DNA of 21,195 nucleotides from a virus. The stretch spans positions 1 to 21,195 of the IMG/VR virus record IMGVR_UViG_3300032665_000229; one strand, 5' to 3'. This document shows positions 1-5,238 of this stretch, piece after piece. How positions within the stretch are numbered: position 1 is the first letter of the stretch; the number at the start of each line of letters is the position of its first letter. A program made the position numbers and the translations under genes. The notes beneath the pieces were generated by a model. That model made no database searches and was not told where the DNA came from. It worked only from the letters and a program-made list of their open reading frames with translations.

Positions 1-47
1 GCGCATTTCCAGTTCCTCGCGAGCGTCTCATGGGGTCTAGAGCCTGA

Positions 48-76
48 TTGCACTGGTGAGGGTTTTTGTCTATAAT
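48..76 (+). promoter_or_regulatory. sigma70-type promoter for the left rightward operon
   Basis: The -35 box TTGCAC (48-53) and a perfect -10 box TATAAT (71-76) are separated by exactly 17 bases. Transcription would start near 83 and give a leader of about 165 nt before the first gene at 247. The -35 box overlaps the element GCCTGATTGC (42-51), which recurs downstream of both leftward promoters, so this promoter may be controlled by a factor bound there. Confidence 0.75.
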
Positions 77-80
77 TGCT

Positions 81-232
81 GCGTTGCCACAGGGTGGAAT
101 CTGGGGTGACGCAGTGCAACGCGGACGCTTGGTTGAGAGTGGTGGTGGCCTCGTGCCGCCGATGTGCCGACTCAGTTTGACTCTCCTGAGTCTGGAATCG
201 GTTTCCACACCACCACCCTCTACCAAGCGTCC
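81..232 (+). promoter_or_regulatory. structured 5' leader RNA, long nested stem-loop
   Basis: The untranslated leader between the promoter at 48-76 and the gene at 247 is full of complementary segments. The main stem pairs 123-147 with 208-232: 11 pairs, a T/T mismatch, 3 pairs, an A/C mismatch, 9 pairs. Inside it, 159-163 (CCGAT) pairs with 197-201 (ATCGG), and 169-175 (GACTCAG) pairs with 186-192 (CTGAGTC). Upstream, 81-87 (GCGTTGC) pairs with 116-122. The main stem ends three bases before the Shine-Dalgarno site (235-239), leaving it exposed. It may be a cis-regulatory RNA, or a DNA-level dyad such as an origin next to the replication gene. It matches no riboswitch class I can recall. Confidence 0.6.
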
Positions 233-246
233 GCAGGAGAGTTAGA

Positions 247-1083
247 ATGACCGAAACACCCAAGGTCTATCGGGTCGAGTACCGGCCTCAAGAGATTATT
301 TCAGAAGTCACCAGAGAGATGTCGATATTTGATTTCGGCGTCTATTGGTGGATATGTACCCTCATTTTTAGTCGTGGTGAGCCTATTCTAAACGACCCAA
401 AAAAGATTGCGGGCATGTTCAATGATACAGACCCAAGACAGGTTCGAGCCGCGATTGGTCGCCTAATACAAACCTCAAAGGTCCGTCAGATAGGTGATAG
501 ATTGTCCGTAGATGGGTGCACATCTACCCTACAGTTGGCTCACAAGCGTATAGCAGCAGCCCAACAGAATGGTCGCAAAGGTGGTAGACCATCAAAGGAA
601 AACAATGACTTAGAAAAAGGGTTTGGTTCTGGTGTAGAAAAACTATTATCACCAGCACCAGCACCATCAGTATCAAATAAAGATTCAGTTCCTAACGGAA
701 CTGCGCTGACCGCGCAGGAAACTGTTTGGTCAGTTGGGTTGACTTGGCTTTCTGAAACCTTGGGCAAGTCGGTCAATTCGGTGAGGTCGTTTCTGGGCAA
801 AGCCTGCTCAAAGCACGGGAACGATATGGTTCTCGATGCGTTGAACGAACTGATGGCATGGCCGGTCCCGCCGGTCGATGCCGCGTCTGCATTGATTAAA
901 ATTCTCAACGAAAAGGAAAACGCCAATGGCAAAACCACTGAAGCCAAACACGGGAATGGTGCTGGCAAGGTTGAGGGAAGACCTGCACCTCGACGCACCT
1001 TCGGGCCGGATTTTTGGGATATTCCAGAACCTGTGGGACAACGGGCTGATGGAGATGCTGACCCTGTATTATCCGCCGTATAG
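247..1083 (+). CDS. DUF1376-like (YdaU-type) phage replication protein
   Basis: This is probably a replication initiator or organiser protein. Residues 28-100 resemble the DUF1376 winged-helix-like region of phage replication proteins: FDFGVYWW, then a K-K-I-A-G-M-F segment, VRAAIGRLI and a basic strand. Next comes the typical R-I-A-A-A-Q-Q-N-G-R-K-G-G-R-P-S-K linker (residues 101-117). Residues about 125-150 are low complexity (PAPAPS). A second helical domain (about residues 158-225) ends near K-I-L-N-E-K-E-N, as in relatives whose second domain closes with an Ala-rich helix. The start is fixed by AGGAG (235-239), 7 bases upstream. The last 50 or so residues overlap the next gene in another frame and look compositionally poor, so the tail may be unconstrained. 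The exact role (origin binding or helicase loading) is inferred from the family only. Confidence 0.65.
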   Translation: MTETPKVYRVEYRPQEIISEVTREMSIFDFGVYWWICTLIFSRGEPILNDPKKIAGMFNDTDPRQVRAAIGRLIQTSKVRQIGDRLSVDGCTSTLQLAHKRIAAAQQNGRKGGRPSKENNDLEKGFGSGVEKLLSPAPAPSVSNKDSVPNGTALTAQETVWSVGLTWLSETLGKSVNSVRSFLGKACSKHGNDMVLDALNELMAWPVPPVDAASALIKILNEKENANGKTTEAKHGNGAGKVEGRPAPRRTFGPDFWDIPEPVGQRADGDADPVLSAV

Positions 1084-1606
1084 CGCCGATGACGATGACG
1101 AAATGGTCGAATGCGCGATTGTGGGGCTGAAATCCTACGTCGCTGACTTGGGCCACGCCACAGCGGAGGAAATGGCCTACGCTTGGAAGATGGTGCGCCG
1201 GTCGCATAAGACCCAGAGATGGCCGCTACCGGCAGCGTTCTTGGAGTTTCTGCCGGAACCGCCGACCGCCATACCGCCGAAGTCGATGCGGCAGAACACG
1301 GGAACCAGCAGCGGAGGCGGAGGCTGGAAGGACACGACCCTAGAAGAGCGTGACGCACTGGTCAGTGCCGGGTGGCCCCCGATGTCTCGACGCAAGATTC
1401 ACGACCCTTTGGTGGACAAGGCCGTCAGGGAGTATCGCGACCGCCAGGACGAGATGAAGCGGAACCGTGTCGATAGACATGCACTAAAGGACGCTCTGGT
1501 GGCCGCTGGGATGGGGGAAAGGTCTTTCCACTATGCAACCCACCAGAAAACATTTGAGGTCACTCAGCGGCCTTCAGAACCGATTTATGACGATATGGAG
1601 TTTTGA
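926..1606 (+). CDS. putative replication accessory protein (unknown function)
   Basis: A 226-residue protein that begins inside the preceding gene, overlapping it by 158 bases in a different frame. AAGGA lies about 8 bases upstream of the ATG. The N-terminus is acidic to neutral with a Tyr/Asp-rich stretch near residue 50. Residues 60-110 are helical and end in R-S-H-K-T-Q-R-W-P-L-P-A-A-F-L-E-F-L. That W/P-P-A-x-F-L pattern is common in phage proteins that follow replication initiators. The C-terminal half is basic (K-A-V-R-E-Y-R-D-R-Q-D-E-M-K-R). Position and pattern suggest a helicase-loader-like or primosomal partner, but no catalytic motif such as a Walker box is visible. The function is therefore left open. 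Confidence 0.6.
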   Translation: MAKPLKPNTGMVLARLREDLHLDAPSGRIFGIFQNLWDNGLMEMLTLYYPPYSADDDDEMVECAIVGLKSYVADLGHATAEEMAYAWKMVRRSHKTQRWPLPAAFLEFLPEPPTAIPPKSMRQNTGTSSGGGGWKDTTLEERDALVSAGWPPMSRRKIHDPLVDKAVREYRDRQDEMKRNRVDRHALKDALVAAGMGERSFHYATHQKTFEVTQRPSEPIYDDMEF

Positions 1607-1787
1607 TACGGATGAGATTGAGCAAGTGGCTCGCCAAATATGTCGCGAGCGTGGACTGGATCCCGATAAACAGGTGGAAGACCTTGACCGGAAATTATGG
1701 TTTTCCCCGCAATGGGAGGGTTTCAGGTTTGTGGCAATTCACCGGATTAAACAAGAAAAACCCCCGGCCAAAAACCGGGGGCGATAG
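1587..1787 (+). CDS. small phage protein, unknown function
   Basis: A 66-residue protein whose ATG lies inside the end of the previous gene (20-base overlap), a typical translational coupling. A longer reading from 1533 exists, but the ATG at 1587 gives the more protein-like N-terminus M-T-I-W-S-F-D-T-D. The segment A-R-Q-I-C-R-E-R-G-L-D-P-D-K-Q-V is a pattern I associate with small phage proteins of unknown role. It is followed by W-x-x-F-R-F-V-A-I-H-R and a basic tail. The 3' end of the coding region contains the stem of the leftward terminator (1761-1781), so the last residues (P-P-A-K-N-R-G-R) are partly dictated by that hairpin. Confidence 0.55.
   Translation: MTIWSFDTDEIEQVARQICRERGLDPDKQVEDLDRKLWFSPQWEGFRFVAIHRIKQEKPPAKNRGR
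1751..1781 (-). terminator. intrinsic terminator closing the leftward operon
   Basis: CCCCCGG (1761-1767) and CCGGGGG (1775-1781) form a 7-pair GC stem with a 7-base loop. Read leftward, the stem is followed by TTTTT then CTTGTTT, a good intrinsic terminator. On the rightward strand the stem lacks a T-run, so it mainly stops leftward transcripts just after the HTH gene at 1795. It lies within the coding end of the convergent gene. Confidence 0.8.
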
Positions 1788-1794
1788 CGTTTCT

Positions 1795-2016
1795 CTAGTA
1801 GACAATTGAGAAGTGGGTCATTGCCGCTTTGATGTCAGCGATACGGGTTTCGCATAGAGTTCTGAGTTCGGTCGAGATTCTCTCTGGGATGGGTGTTCGG
1901 CCAGCTGTCCATCGTCGAACTGTCCTGTCAGCGACTGAGAGGTTGCGGGCGATAGCGGATTGCCAGTGAGAGCCATACAAAGCCTGCCCAACCATACAGA
2001 ATATTTCTGGGTCCAT
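1795..2016 (-). CDS. small helix-turn-helix DNA-binding protein
   Basis: A 73-residue protein with one HTH: W-Q-S-A-I-A-R-N-L-S-V-A-D-R-T-V-R-R-W (about residues 18-36), followed by A-G-R-T-P-I-P. This fits the family of small phage and alphaproteobacterial regulators with consensus W-x-x-x-[IL]-A-R-x-L-x-V-x-D-R-T-V-R-R-W-x-x-G-x-x-P-I-P. The start is set by GGAGG 7 bases upstream of the ATG, and an alternative start 11 codons earlier lacks this. It is the last gene of the leftward block, and its SD overlaps the end of the previous gene. It could act as a Cro/CI-like regulator of the promoters in this window, but that is inference. The target site is unknown; dyads at 2802-2956 and the 12-base element at 4234 and 5458 are candidates. 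Confidence 0.7.
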   Translation of the reverse strand: MDPEIFCMVGQALYGSHWQSAIARNLSVADRTVRRWTAGRTPIPERISTELRTLCETRIADIKAAMTHFSIVY

Positions 2017-2018
2017 GA

Positions 2019-2756
2019 TTATTCCTCCACCACGACGCGAGCCAAACATGCGACCATACCATCGGCTAAACGCTTAATGGCGTTGGCGTAGGCGTCGGCG
2101 TAGGCGTTAGCGTAGGCATTGGCGTAGGCGTTGGCGTAGGCGTCGGCGTAGGCGTAGACGTTGGCGTCGGTGTCGGCGTCGGCGTCGGCGTAGGCGCAGG
2201 CGTCGGCGTAGGCGTAGGCGTAGACGTTGGGGTAGGCGCAGGCGTCGGCGTAGGCGTAGGCGTCGGCGTAGGCGTAGGCGTAGACGGATCGCAACGTGGC
2301 GACCCACTCCGCTTTTGACGCGATCTCGCCGCCAAGGGCTTTGGCGTGAATTGCCTGGTATGCAATATGCGGCGCAGGGTCTCTCCCAAGTTTTGTTGCC
2401 ACCTCAATTGCAAGTGGCGAAACCACGTTGGCCTGCCAATCGTAAACGACCGAAAACGGCACTTTACCGTCAAGGCGCTTCAACTCGGCATAGAAAGCAA
2501 CGCCCCACGCTTTCGCGTCATCGGCTTTTTGCTGGTCGAAGAACCACGGCACCATCTGCGCCAACCAACGAGGCATCACTGAGGACGGGCATTTGGCGGG
2601 GTCGTCAATGTTGTCGCCAAGCGTGCCGAGCGCGCAGGCGAGGAAACGACCGTCTTTGGCCTGGGTATGCCAACTGCCTTGGATGAGAAGGTCGGCATCG
2701 TAAGCCGCTTTATAGAGGTCGAATGCTTCGGCGGCGGTCAGGGTGGGGATGGACAT
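2019..2756 (-). CDS. hypothetical protein with a long alternating-alanine (YA/DA/NA) tail
   Basis: A 245-residue protein of unknown function. The first 160 or so residues look globular: helical [18 protein letters not shown], then [11 protein letters not shown], a Trp/Phe-rich stretch ([13 protein letters not shown]), and [13 protein letters not shown] believe this N-terminal part belongs to a recurring phage hypothetical family. About 65 residues then alternate Ala with Tyr, Asp, Asn or Cys, encoded by degenerate hexanucleotide repeats (2079-2286). A short helical end ([18 protein letters not shown]) follows. The ATG at 2756 has GGAG 9 bases upstream; a TTG five codons earlier is less likely. 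The tail may vary in length between relatives without breaking the frame. Confidence 0.6.
   Translation of the reverse strand: MSIPTLTAAEAFDLYKAAYDADLLIQGSWHTQAKDGRFLACALGTLGDNIDDPAKCPSSVMPRWLAQMVPWFFDQQKADDAKAWGVAFYAELKRLDGKVPFSVVYDWQANVVSPLAIEVATKLGRDPAPHIAYQAIHAKALGGEIASKAEWVATLRSVYAYAYADAYAYADACAYPNVYAYAYADACAYADADADTDANVYAYADAYANAYANAYANAYADAYANAIKRLADGMVACLARVVVEE
2079..2286. repeat. degenerate hexanucleotide tandem repeat (GGCGTA-like)
   Basis: About 35 head-to-tail six-base units of the form GGCGTA, GGCGTC, GGCGTT and variants (TAGCGT, GCATTG) run without interruption of the hexamer phase. Read leftward they encode the Ala-x alternation of the gene at 2019-2756. No frame of the tract gains stops because the unit is a multiple of three, which creates spurious Thr-Pro and Arg-Leu open frames. 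The G-rich strand has regularly spaced GG pairs and could adopt unusual structure. Slippage would change length in whole dipeptides. Confidence 0.85.
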
Positions 2757-2801
2757 GATAGAGTTCTCCAAAGTGAGCCTCCGGGGCCAATCCCCTTGAG
2801 G

Positions 2802-2956
2802 TGTCCTAGTTGTAGGACATTAAAACTTACATCGCAACATCTTTTTTGAGAGTTGAAGATATTTTTTCAAATGCCGGAGTTTGTCGGAATTAACCCCGAC
2901 ATTCGACAGATGCCTAACGCGTTGAAATATGGTATAATGTCGAGGTTGTTTGACAT
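2802..2956. promoter_or_regulatory. dyad-rich, AT-rich regulatory gap (operator candidates)
   Basis: This covers most of the largest leftward-block gap (2757-2975). It holds several inverted repeats built on TGTC/GACA. TGTCCTA (2802-2808) pairs with TAGGACA (2813-2819). TGTCGG (2882-2887) pairs with CCGACA (2896-2901). CGACATT (2897-2903) pairs with AATGTCG (2936-2942). ATGTC (2937-2941) pairs with GACAT (2952-2956). An extended -10 box TGGTATAAT (2930-2938) points rightward, antisense to the leftward genes, with no good -35. No convincing leftward promoter was found, although the gene at 2756 would need one or read-through. No protein-coding frame with an SD is seen here. Confidence 0.45.
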
Positions 2957-2975
2957 TGTGAAGTTCACCCGGCGG

Positions 2976-3140
2976 TCATTCTCGGTTTGAGGTTTTGCGA
3001 ACCTTGCCCCATCGAACGGCTGCGGCCTTTCGGCCCTTATCCGACACGGATTCATCGGGGTTGAGGAGAACGTTGGGGTTGGCCGGGAAGTCGATGAGTT
3101 TGAGGGTCTTACCGTCTGCAGACCATGCTTGGATTTTCAT
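2976..3140 (-). CDS. very small hypothetical protein
   Basis: A 54-residue basic protein beginning M-K-I-Q-A-W-S-A-D-G-K-T-L-K-L-I-D-F-P and ending in a Lys/Arg-rich tail (V-R-W-G-K-V-R-K-T-S-N-R-E). Two ATG codons lie in tandem (3143 and 3140). AGGA sits 5 bases before the second, so 3140 is preferred. The first ATG overlaps the TGA of the upstream gene (ATGATGA arrangement), a sign of translational coupling and good support for the reading despite its small size. No known domain is recognised. The basic C-terminus would suit nucleic-acid binding, but that is only inferred from charge. Confidence 0.6.
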   Translation of the reverse strand: MKIQAWSADGKTLKLIDFPANPNVLLNPDESVSDKGRKAAAVRWGKVRKTSNRE

Positions 3141-3391
3141 CATTTCCTCGCGTACTGCAGGATATCTCTGATGGCTTCCCGAAGCCCTTGATGATGCCGC
3201 CTGGAAACCGGCTCGCCGTTTTTGAGACGGGTCGTCGTCCAGTGGTAATCCGAGTAGCTGCCGATGATGGCTTTGATGCTGCCAACCGGGATGTCGCCGT
3301 CTTTGACGACGATGCCGCCCTTCCCAAAGTCCGCTGTGAGACCTTGGGAAGAGACGTAGATGTTTACGAGGCTTAGGGTCTCAGCGTCCAT
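3140..3391 (-). CDS. small hypothetical protein
   Basis: An 83-residue protein. The start at 3391 is set by a near-perfect SD (AGGAGG) 6 bases upstream; the open frame extends further up, but that part is the shadow of the previous gene. The N-terminal half looks like a compact beta-rich fold (L-S-L-V-N-I-Y-V-S-S-Q-G-L-T-A-D-F-G-K-G-G-I-V-V-K-D-G-D-I-P-V-G). The C-terminal half carries R-R-H-H-Q-G-L-R-E-A-I-R-D-I-L, a likely helix. The gene overlaps its upstream neighbour by 11 bases and its downstream one by a few bases, so it is part of a coupled chain. No function can be assigned. Confidence 0.65.
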   Translation of the reverse strand: MDAETLSLVNIYVSSQGLTADFGKGGIVVKDGDIPVGSIKAIIGSYSDYHWTTTRLKNGEPVSRRHHQGLREAIRDILQYARK

Positions 3392-3638
3392 AGAAGGCCT
3401 CCTGCAGCCGATTGGAACCGGCATCGCTGTCGAGGTAATCCTGCGCCCACTCGCGGACCATTTTCTGCGAGGGGCTGATGCCATCGCCGTCGATGAGGGT
3501 GGCCGACATGCCGATGACGGAATCTTCGTCAATCTCGACCTCAATCAAGATGGTGGGGTAAACAGTCTCCACCTCGATGAGCGAGGTGGGGACGAAAGAA
3601 ACTTCGACTTCAGTCTCGAAGAAAACGGTGCGGCTCAT
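3381..3638 (-). CDS. small acidic hypothetical protein
   Basis: An 85-residue protein preceded by GGGAG about 8 bases before the ATG. The first half is rich in Val, Glu and Ile in a beta-like pattern (F-E-T-E-V-E-V-S-F-V ... I-L-I-E-V-E-I-D-E-D-S-V-I-G). The C-terminus looks helical and acidic (M-V-R-E-W-A-Q-D-Y-L-D-S-D-A-G). It is coupled to the next gene by an 11-base overlap. Strong acidity is a feature of some phage anti-defence proteins that mimic DNA, but charge alone does not prove this and no family is recognised. Confidence 0.6.
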   Translation of the reverse strand: MSRTVFFETEVEVSFVPTSLIEVETVYPTILIEVEIDEDSVIGMSATLIDGDGISPSQKMVREWAQDYLDSDAGSNRLQEAFYGR

Positions 3639-3651
3639 GGTCAGTCTCCCG

Positions 3652-3876
3652 TTAGATGTTGGCGGCGTTCATCGCCCGCTCGGCGATGGCTACGGCATTG
3701 GCCCAAATGACACCATGCCAAGTAGAGTCGTATTCCGACATTTCGAGCAGACGGTCGAGGTGAGTGTTGTAGGCGGCACCAAAGACCGCGCCATAAATCT
3801 GGATTGCATCGGCATCCTGGCCCTCGCGGACGGCGGTGGTGATGCGTTCAACGTGAGGATGCTTGCTGGCGTACAT
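3652..3876 (-). CDS. small hypothetical protein
   Basis: A 74-residue protein beginning M-Y-A-S-K-H-P-H-V-E-R-I-T-T-A. The ATG at 3876 has GGAG 9 bases upstream in the context CTTGGAGAAATCTC, the same SD style used by several genes of this block; the longer frame to 3972 has no such site. It looks mainly helical, with Ala/Ile-rich segments (A-I-Q-I-Y-G-A-V-F-G-A-A-Y, V-I-W-A-N-A-V-A-I-A-E-R-A-M-N). No transmembrane segment, motif or known domain is visible. Confidence 0.6.
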   Translation of the reverse strand: MYASKHPHVERITTAVREGQDADAIQIYGAVFGAAYNTHLDRLLEMSEYDSTWHGVIWANAVAIAERAMNAANI

Positions 3877-3896
3877 GAGATTTCTCCAAGGATGGA

Positions 3897-3914
3897 GGGG
3901 GACCGAAGTCCCCC
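3897..3914 (-). other. intergenic hairpin with a TTCG tetraloop
   Basis: GGGGGAC (3897-3903) and GTCCCCC (3908-3914) form a perfect 7-pair stem. Read leftward, the loop is TTCG, an unusually stable tetraloop. It sits between two leftward genes, directly after the stop at 3921, and is not followed by a T-run. It is more likely an mRNA stabiliser, processing boundary or partial attenuator than a full intrinsic terminator. Confidence 0.6.
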
Positions 3915-3920
3915 GGTTGA

Positions 3921-4211
3921 TTAGGCGGCGGTCGAGACTTTGACCTTGCCGATGCGGATGACCGGGAAGCAAGCGACCTTGGTGGCCTCCAGCAACTGGG
4001 CCGGGGTCAGGTACTTCTCGACCACGGCCTTGTCGAGGGTCACGCGCTCCTGCAACTGGATTTTGAGGTCGGCGAACGCGCCGGGGATGCAGTCGAGGCC
4101 GGTGGCCTCAATCTGAGCCTTGAGGCTCTTGAGTTCCGCCTCGATGGCGTCCTGCTTGGCCTTGGCGGCGATGTAGGCGGCGTTGAGAGCGTTGAGTTCG
4201 GCGAAGGTCAT
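3921..4211 (-). CDS. hypothetical protein with N-terminal coiled coil
   Basis: A 96-residue protein. Residues about 3-40 form a clear heptad-like helix (F-A-E-L-N-A-L-N-A-A-Y-I-A-A-K-A-K-Q-D-A-I-E-A-E-L, then K-S-L-K-A-Q-I-E-A). A middle region and a C-terminal beta-like segment follow (V-A-C-F-P-V-I-R-I-G-K-V-K-V). The start is set by CTGGAGAAC, 9 bases before the ATG at 4211; the upstream extension to 4286 runs through the promoter and is rejected. It is the first gene after the leftward promoter 4258-4286, so it should be strongly expressed early. The coiled coil recalls phage inhibitors of host nucleases in general shape only; no sequence match is claimed. Confidence 0.65.
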   Translation of the reverse strand: MTFAELNALNAAYIAAKAKQDAIEAELKSLKAQIEATGLDCIPGAFADLKIQLQERVTLDKAVVEKYLTPAQLLEATKVACFPVIRIGKVKVSTAA

Positions 4212-4233
4212 TGGTCTGTTCTCCAGAGCGTCG

Positions 4234-4245
4234 GGCCTGATTGCC
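4234..4245 (-). repeat. repeated 12-base leader element, copy 1
   Basis: GGCCTGATTGCC (leftward reading GGCAATCAGGCC) lies about 12 bases downstream of the -10 box of the promoter at 4258-4286, within the first part of the transcript. An identical copy is at 5458-5469 in the same position relative to the other leftward promoter. A 10-base core is repeated at 42-51. It may be an operator or an RNA signal. Confidence 0.6.
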
Positions 4246-4257
4246 TCGACAGATATG

Positions 4258-4286
4258 AACTTAACAAAGTCTATTTGCGTGGTCAA
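4258..4286 (-). promoter_or_regulatory. leftward sigma70-type promoter
   Basis: Read leftward, -35 TTGACC (4286-4281) and -10 TAAGTT (4263-4258) are separated by 17 bases. Transcription should begin near 4251 and drive the genes 4211 to 1795. It lies just after the terminator of the preceding gene (4306-4337), which makes a clean transcription unit boundary. Confidence 0.7.
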
Positions 4287-4305
4287 TATGTTTTTATGCG
4301 TTTTG

Positions 4306-4337
4306 AGAAGAAAAAAGGGGAGACCGAAATCTCCCCT
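4306..4337 (-). terminator. intrinsic terminator after the gene at 4345
   Basis: AGGGGAGA (4316-4323) pairs with TCTCCCCT (4330-4337), 8 perfect pairs with a 6-base loop (TTTCGG read leftward). It is followed leftward by TTTTT-CTTC. This is a strong intrinsic terminator that ends transcripts from the 5437 promoter unit before the next leftward promoter. Confidence 0.85.
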
Positions 4338-4344
4338 GTATGGA

Positions 4345-4566
4345 TTAAGCGATGCGCCAGATGCGGATGTTGTCAGCGTCGATAGTGCGCGTGGCGAATT
4401 TTTCCTTATGCCTCATGGAATGGGTTTGCGCCGCCGAGATGGCATTTTTCGGGGCCACAAAGCTATCGCCGATTTCCATCTGGCGGAATGGATACTTCGT
4501 CTTCCTGCCGACACGAGTCTTGTCAATCTTCGGGATGGCAATGTTTTTTTCGATTTCAAAGGTCAT
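4345..4566 (-). CDS. small phage protein with a K-Y-P-F...M-x-x-G-D-S-F motif
   Basis: A 73-residue basic protein. The segment K-Y-P-F-R-Q-M-E-I-G-D-S-F-V-A-P (about residues 24-39) matches a pattern common in small phage proteins of unknown function. It is followed by a basic region and a C-terminal strand (R-T-I-D-A-D-N-I-R-I-W-R-I-A). The N-terminus M-T-F-E-I-E-K-N-I-A-I-P-K is also typical of the group. AGGA lies 7 bases before the ATG. The fold with a basic surface hints at DNA binding or modulation of a host protein, but neither is shown. It ends a transcription unit closed by the terminator at 4306-4337. Confidence 0.65.
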   Translation of the reverse strand: MTFEIEKNIAIPKIDKTRVGRKTKYPFRQMEIGDSFVAPKNAISAAQTHSMRHKEKFATRTIDADNIRIWRIA

Positions 4567-4591
4567 CAGTTTATCCTTTTTGGGTTAGCGA

Positions 4592-4780
4592 TTAAGTTGC
4601 TTGAATACTTTCCTCGTCAATGAGCCAAACGCGGGCGGTCCCATTGCCAAGTCGATAGGCGTAGTACAAGTGCTTCCCAGCTCCGTGGACGGGTTTGAGC
4701 AGTCCATTGTCTCGCAAGGCGGCATAGACACCCATGCTGACGACGATGCTTCCAGGGGCTTCTTCAGGGATGTAGGTCAT
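4592..4780 (-). CDS. small hypothetical protein
   Basis: A 62-residue protein. GAGGAG lies 8 bases before the ATG and overlaps the end of the upstream gene. The central part (V-Y-A-A-L-R-D-N-G-L-L-K-P) could be a short helix of a winged-helix type, followed by two beta-like strands (L-Y-Y-A-Y-R-L, A-R-V-W-L-I-D-E-E-S). No family is recognised. The spacing to both neighbours (24 and 5 bases) fits membership of the same transcript. Confidence 0.6.
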   Translation of the reverse strand: MTYIPEEAPGSIVVSMGVYAALRDNGLLKPVHGAGKHLYYAYRLGNGTARVWLIDEESIQAT

Positions 4781-4785
4781 CAGCG

Positions 4786-4965
4786 TTACTCCTCGTTCCG
4801 ATAGTCAGCGTGTCTCGCATCGCATTCGCCGCAGGGGATGCCGACGACGCCCCGCGCTTCTTCGGGCGGCTCGCCAGCACATACGTAGGACATCGGGAAA
4901 GAGGTTCTGACGGTGACCTCGCCCGACCCGTTGCACCATTCGCAGGTATCGTTATGTTCAGTCAT
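4786..4965 (-). CDS. small zinc-finger-like protein (DnaJ-type cysteine pairs)
   Basis: A 59-residue protein with two cysteine pairs that could hold a zinc ion: C-E-W-C-N-G-S-G (about residues 8-15), and near the C-terminus C-G-E-C. The first has the C-x-x-C-x-G-x-G form seen in DnaJ central domains and in many tiny phage proteins. A further Cys lies in S-Y-V-C-A-G. Of two in-frame ATGs, the second (4965) has GGAG at the right distance (6 bases); the first directly abuts the SD. A structural zinc site is likely, but the partner (nucleic acid or protein) is unknown. Confidence 0.65.
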   Translation of the reverse strand: MTEHNDTCEWCNGSGEVTVRTSFPMSYVCAGEPPEEARGVVGIPCGECDARHADYRNEE

Positions 4966-4974
4966 ATTCATCTC

Positions 4975-5178
4975 CTATAGGTTAGCGGACTTCTCGGCCC
5001 GGTGAGCGCATTCTTTAGCGCGCTGAGCGACGTATCTCGAAACTGCGGTATTGGTGGTTCCAACCCAATCAAGACGGATTAGCGCCATGCGATGGACGCC
5101 CATAAAAAGGCCGAAACGAGGATAGTCTCCGTTGATGCTCTCAATCACTCCGTAGGCAATGGGTCCAGTTTTTATCAT
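4975..5178 (-). CDS. small hypothetical protein
   Basis: A 67-residue protein beginning M-I-K-T-G-P-I-A-Y-G-V-I-E-S-I-N-G. The ATG at 5178 has GGAG 6 bases upstream in the TTGGAGAA context used elsewhere in this block; the TTG start at 5190 is less likely. The first 40 residues look beta-rich, and the C-terminus is a basic helix (S-R-Y-V-A-Q-R-A-K-E-C-A-H-R-A-E-K-S-A). Its SD lies just downstream of the terminator hairpin at 5212-5238, so expression depends on read-through from the 5485-5514 promoter. No function is recognised. Confidence 0.6.
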   Translation of the reverse strand: MIKTGPIAYGVIESINGDYPRFGLFMGVHRMALIRLDWVGTTNTAVSRYVAQRAKECAHRAEKSANL

Positions 5179-5206
5179 AGCATTCTCCAAGATTAGGTTC
5201 CTGACC

Positions 5207-5238
5207 CAAAAGGCCCGCTCATCCTCCGATGGCGGGCC
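5207..5238 (-). terminator. hairpin with short T-run after the gene at 5261 (weak terminator or attenuator)
   Basis: GGCCCGC (5212-5218) pairs with GCGGGCC (5232-5238), extended by CATC/GATG (5220-5223 with 5228-5231) after one bulged base. The total is 11 pairs around a CTCC loop. Read leftward it is followed by only TTTT, so it probably attenuates rather than fully stops transcription. That would let a high level of the first gene be made and less of the genes below. Confidence 0.65.

Noticed and set aside
540-1358. Long leftward open frame of 272 codons over the replication genes
   Set aside because: It is antisense to two better-supported rightward genes, has no SD, and its composition (Ser/Arg/Pro-rich) is that of a shadow frame.
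2079-2286. CRISPR-like repetitive pattern
   Set aside because: Units are six bases, contiguous and without spacers, and they lie inside a coding region.
2066-2473. Leftward open frames rich in Thr-Pro or Arg-Leu over the repeat
   Set aside because: They arise from the stop-free hexanucleotide repeat read in other phases. The Ala-alternating frame has a good start and a globular N-terminal domain.
2867-3055. 62-codon leftward open frame in the regulatory gap
   Set aside because: There is no SD, and it overlaps the better small gene 2976-3140 in another frame. The gap is AT-rich with dyads.
3125-3710. Rightward open frames of 83 and 116 codons within the leftward block
   Set aside because: They are opposite to coupled leftward genes with strong SD sites. 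The nearby rightward TATAAT at 2933 was considered as their promoter, but these frames lack SD sites.
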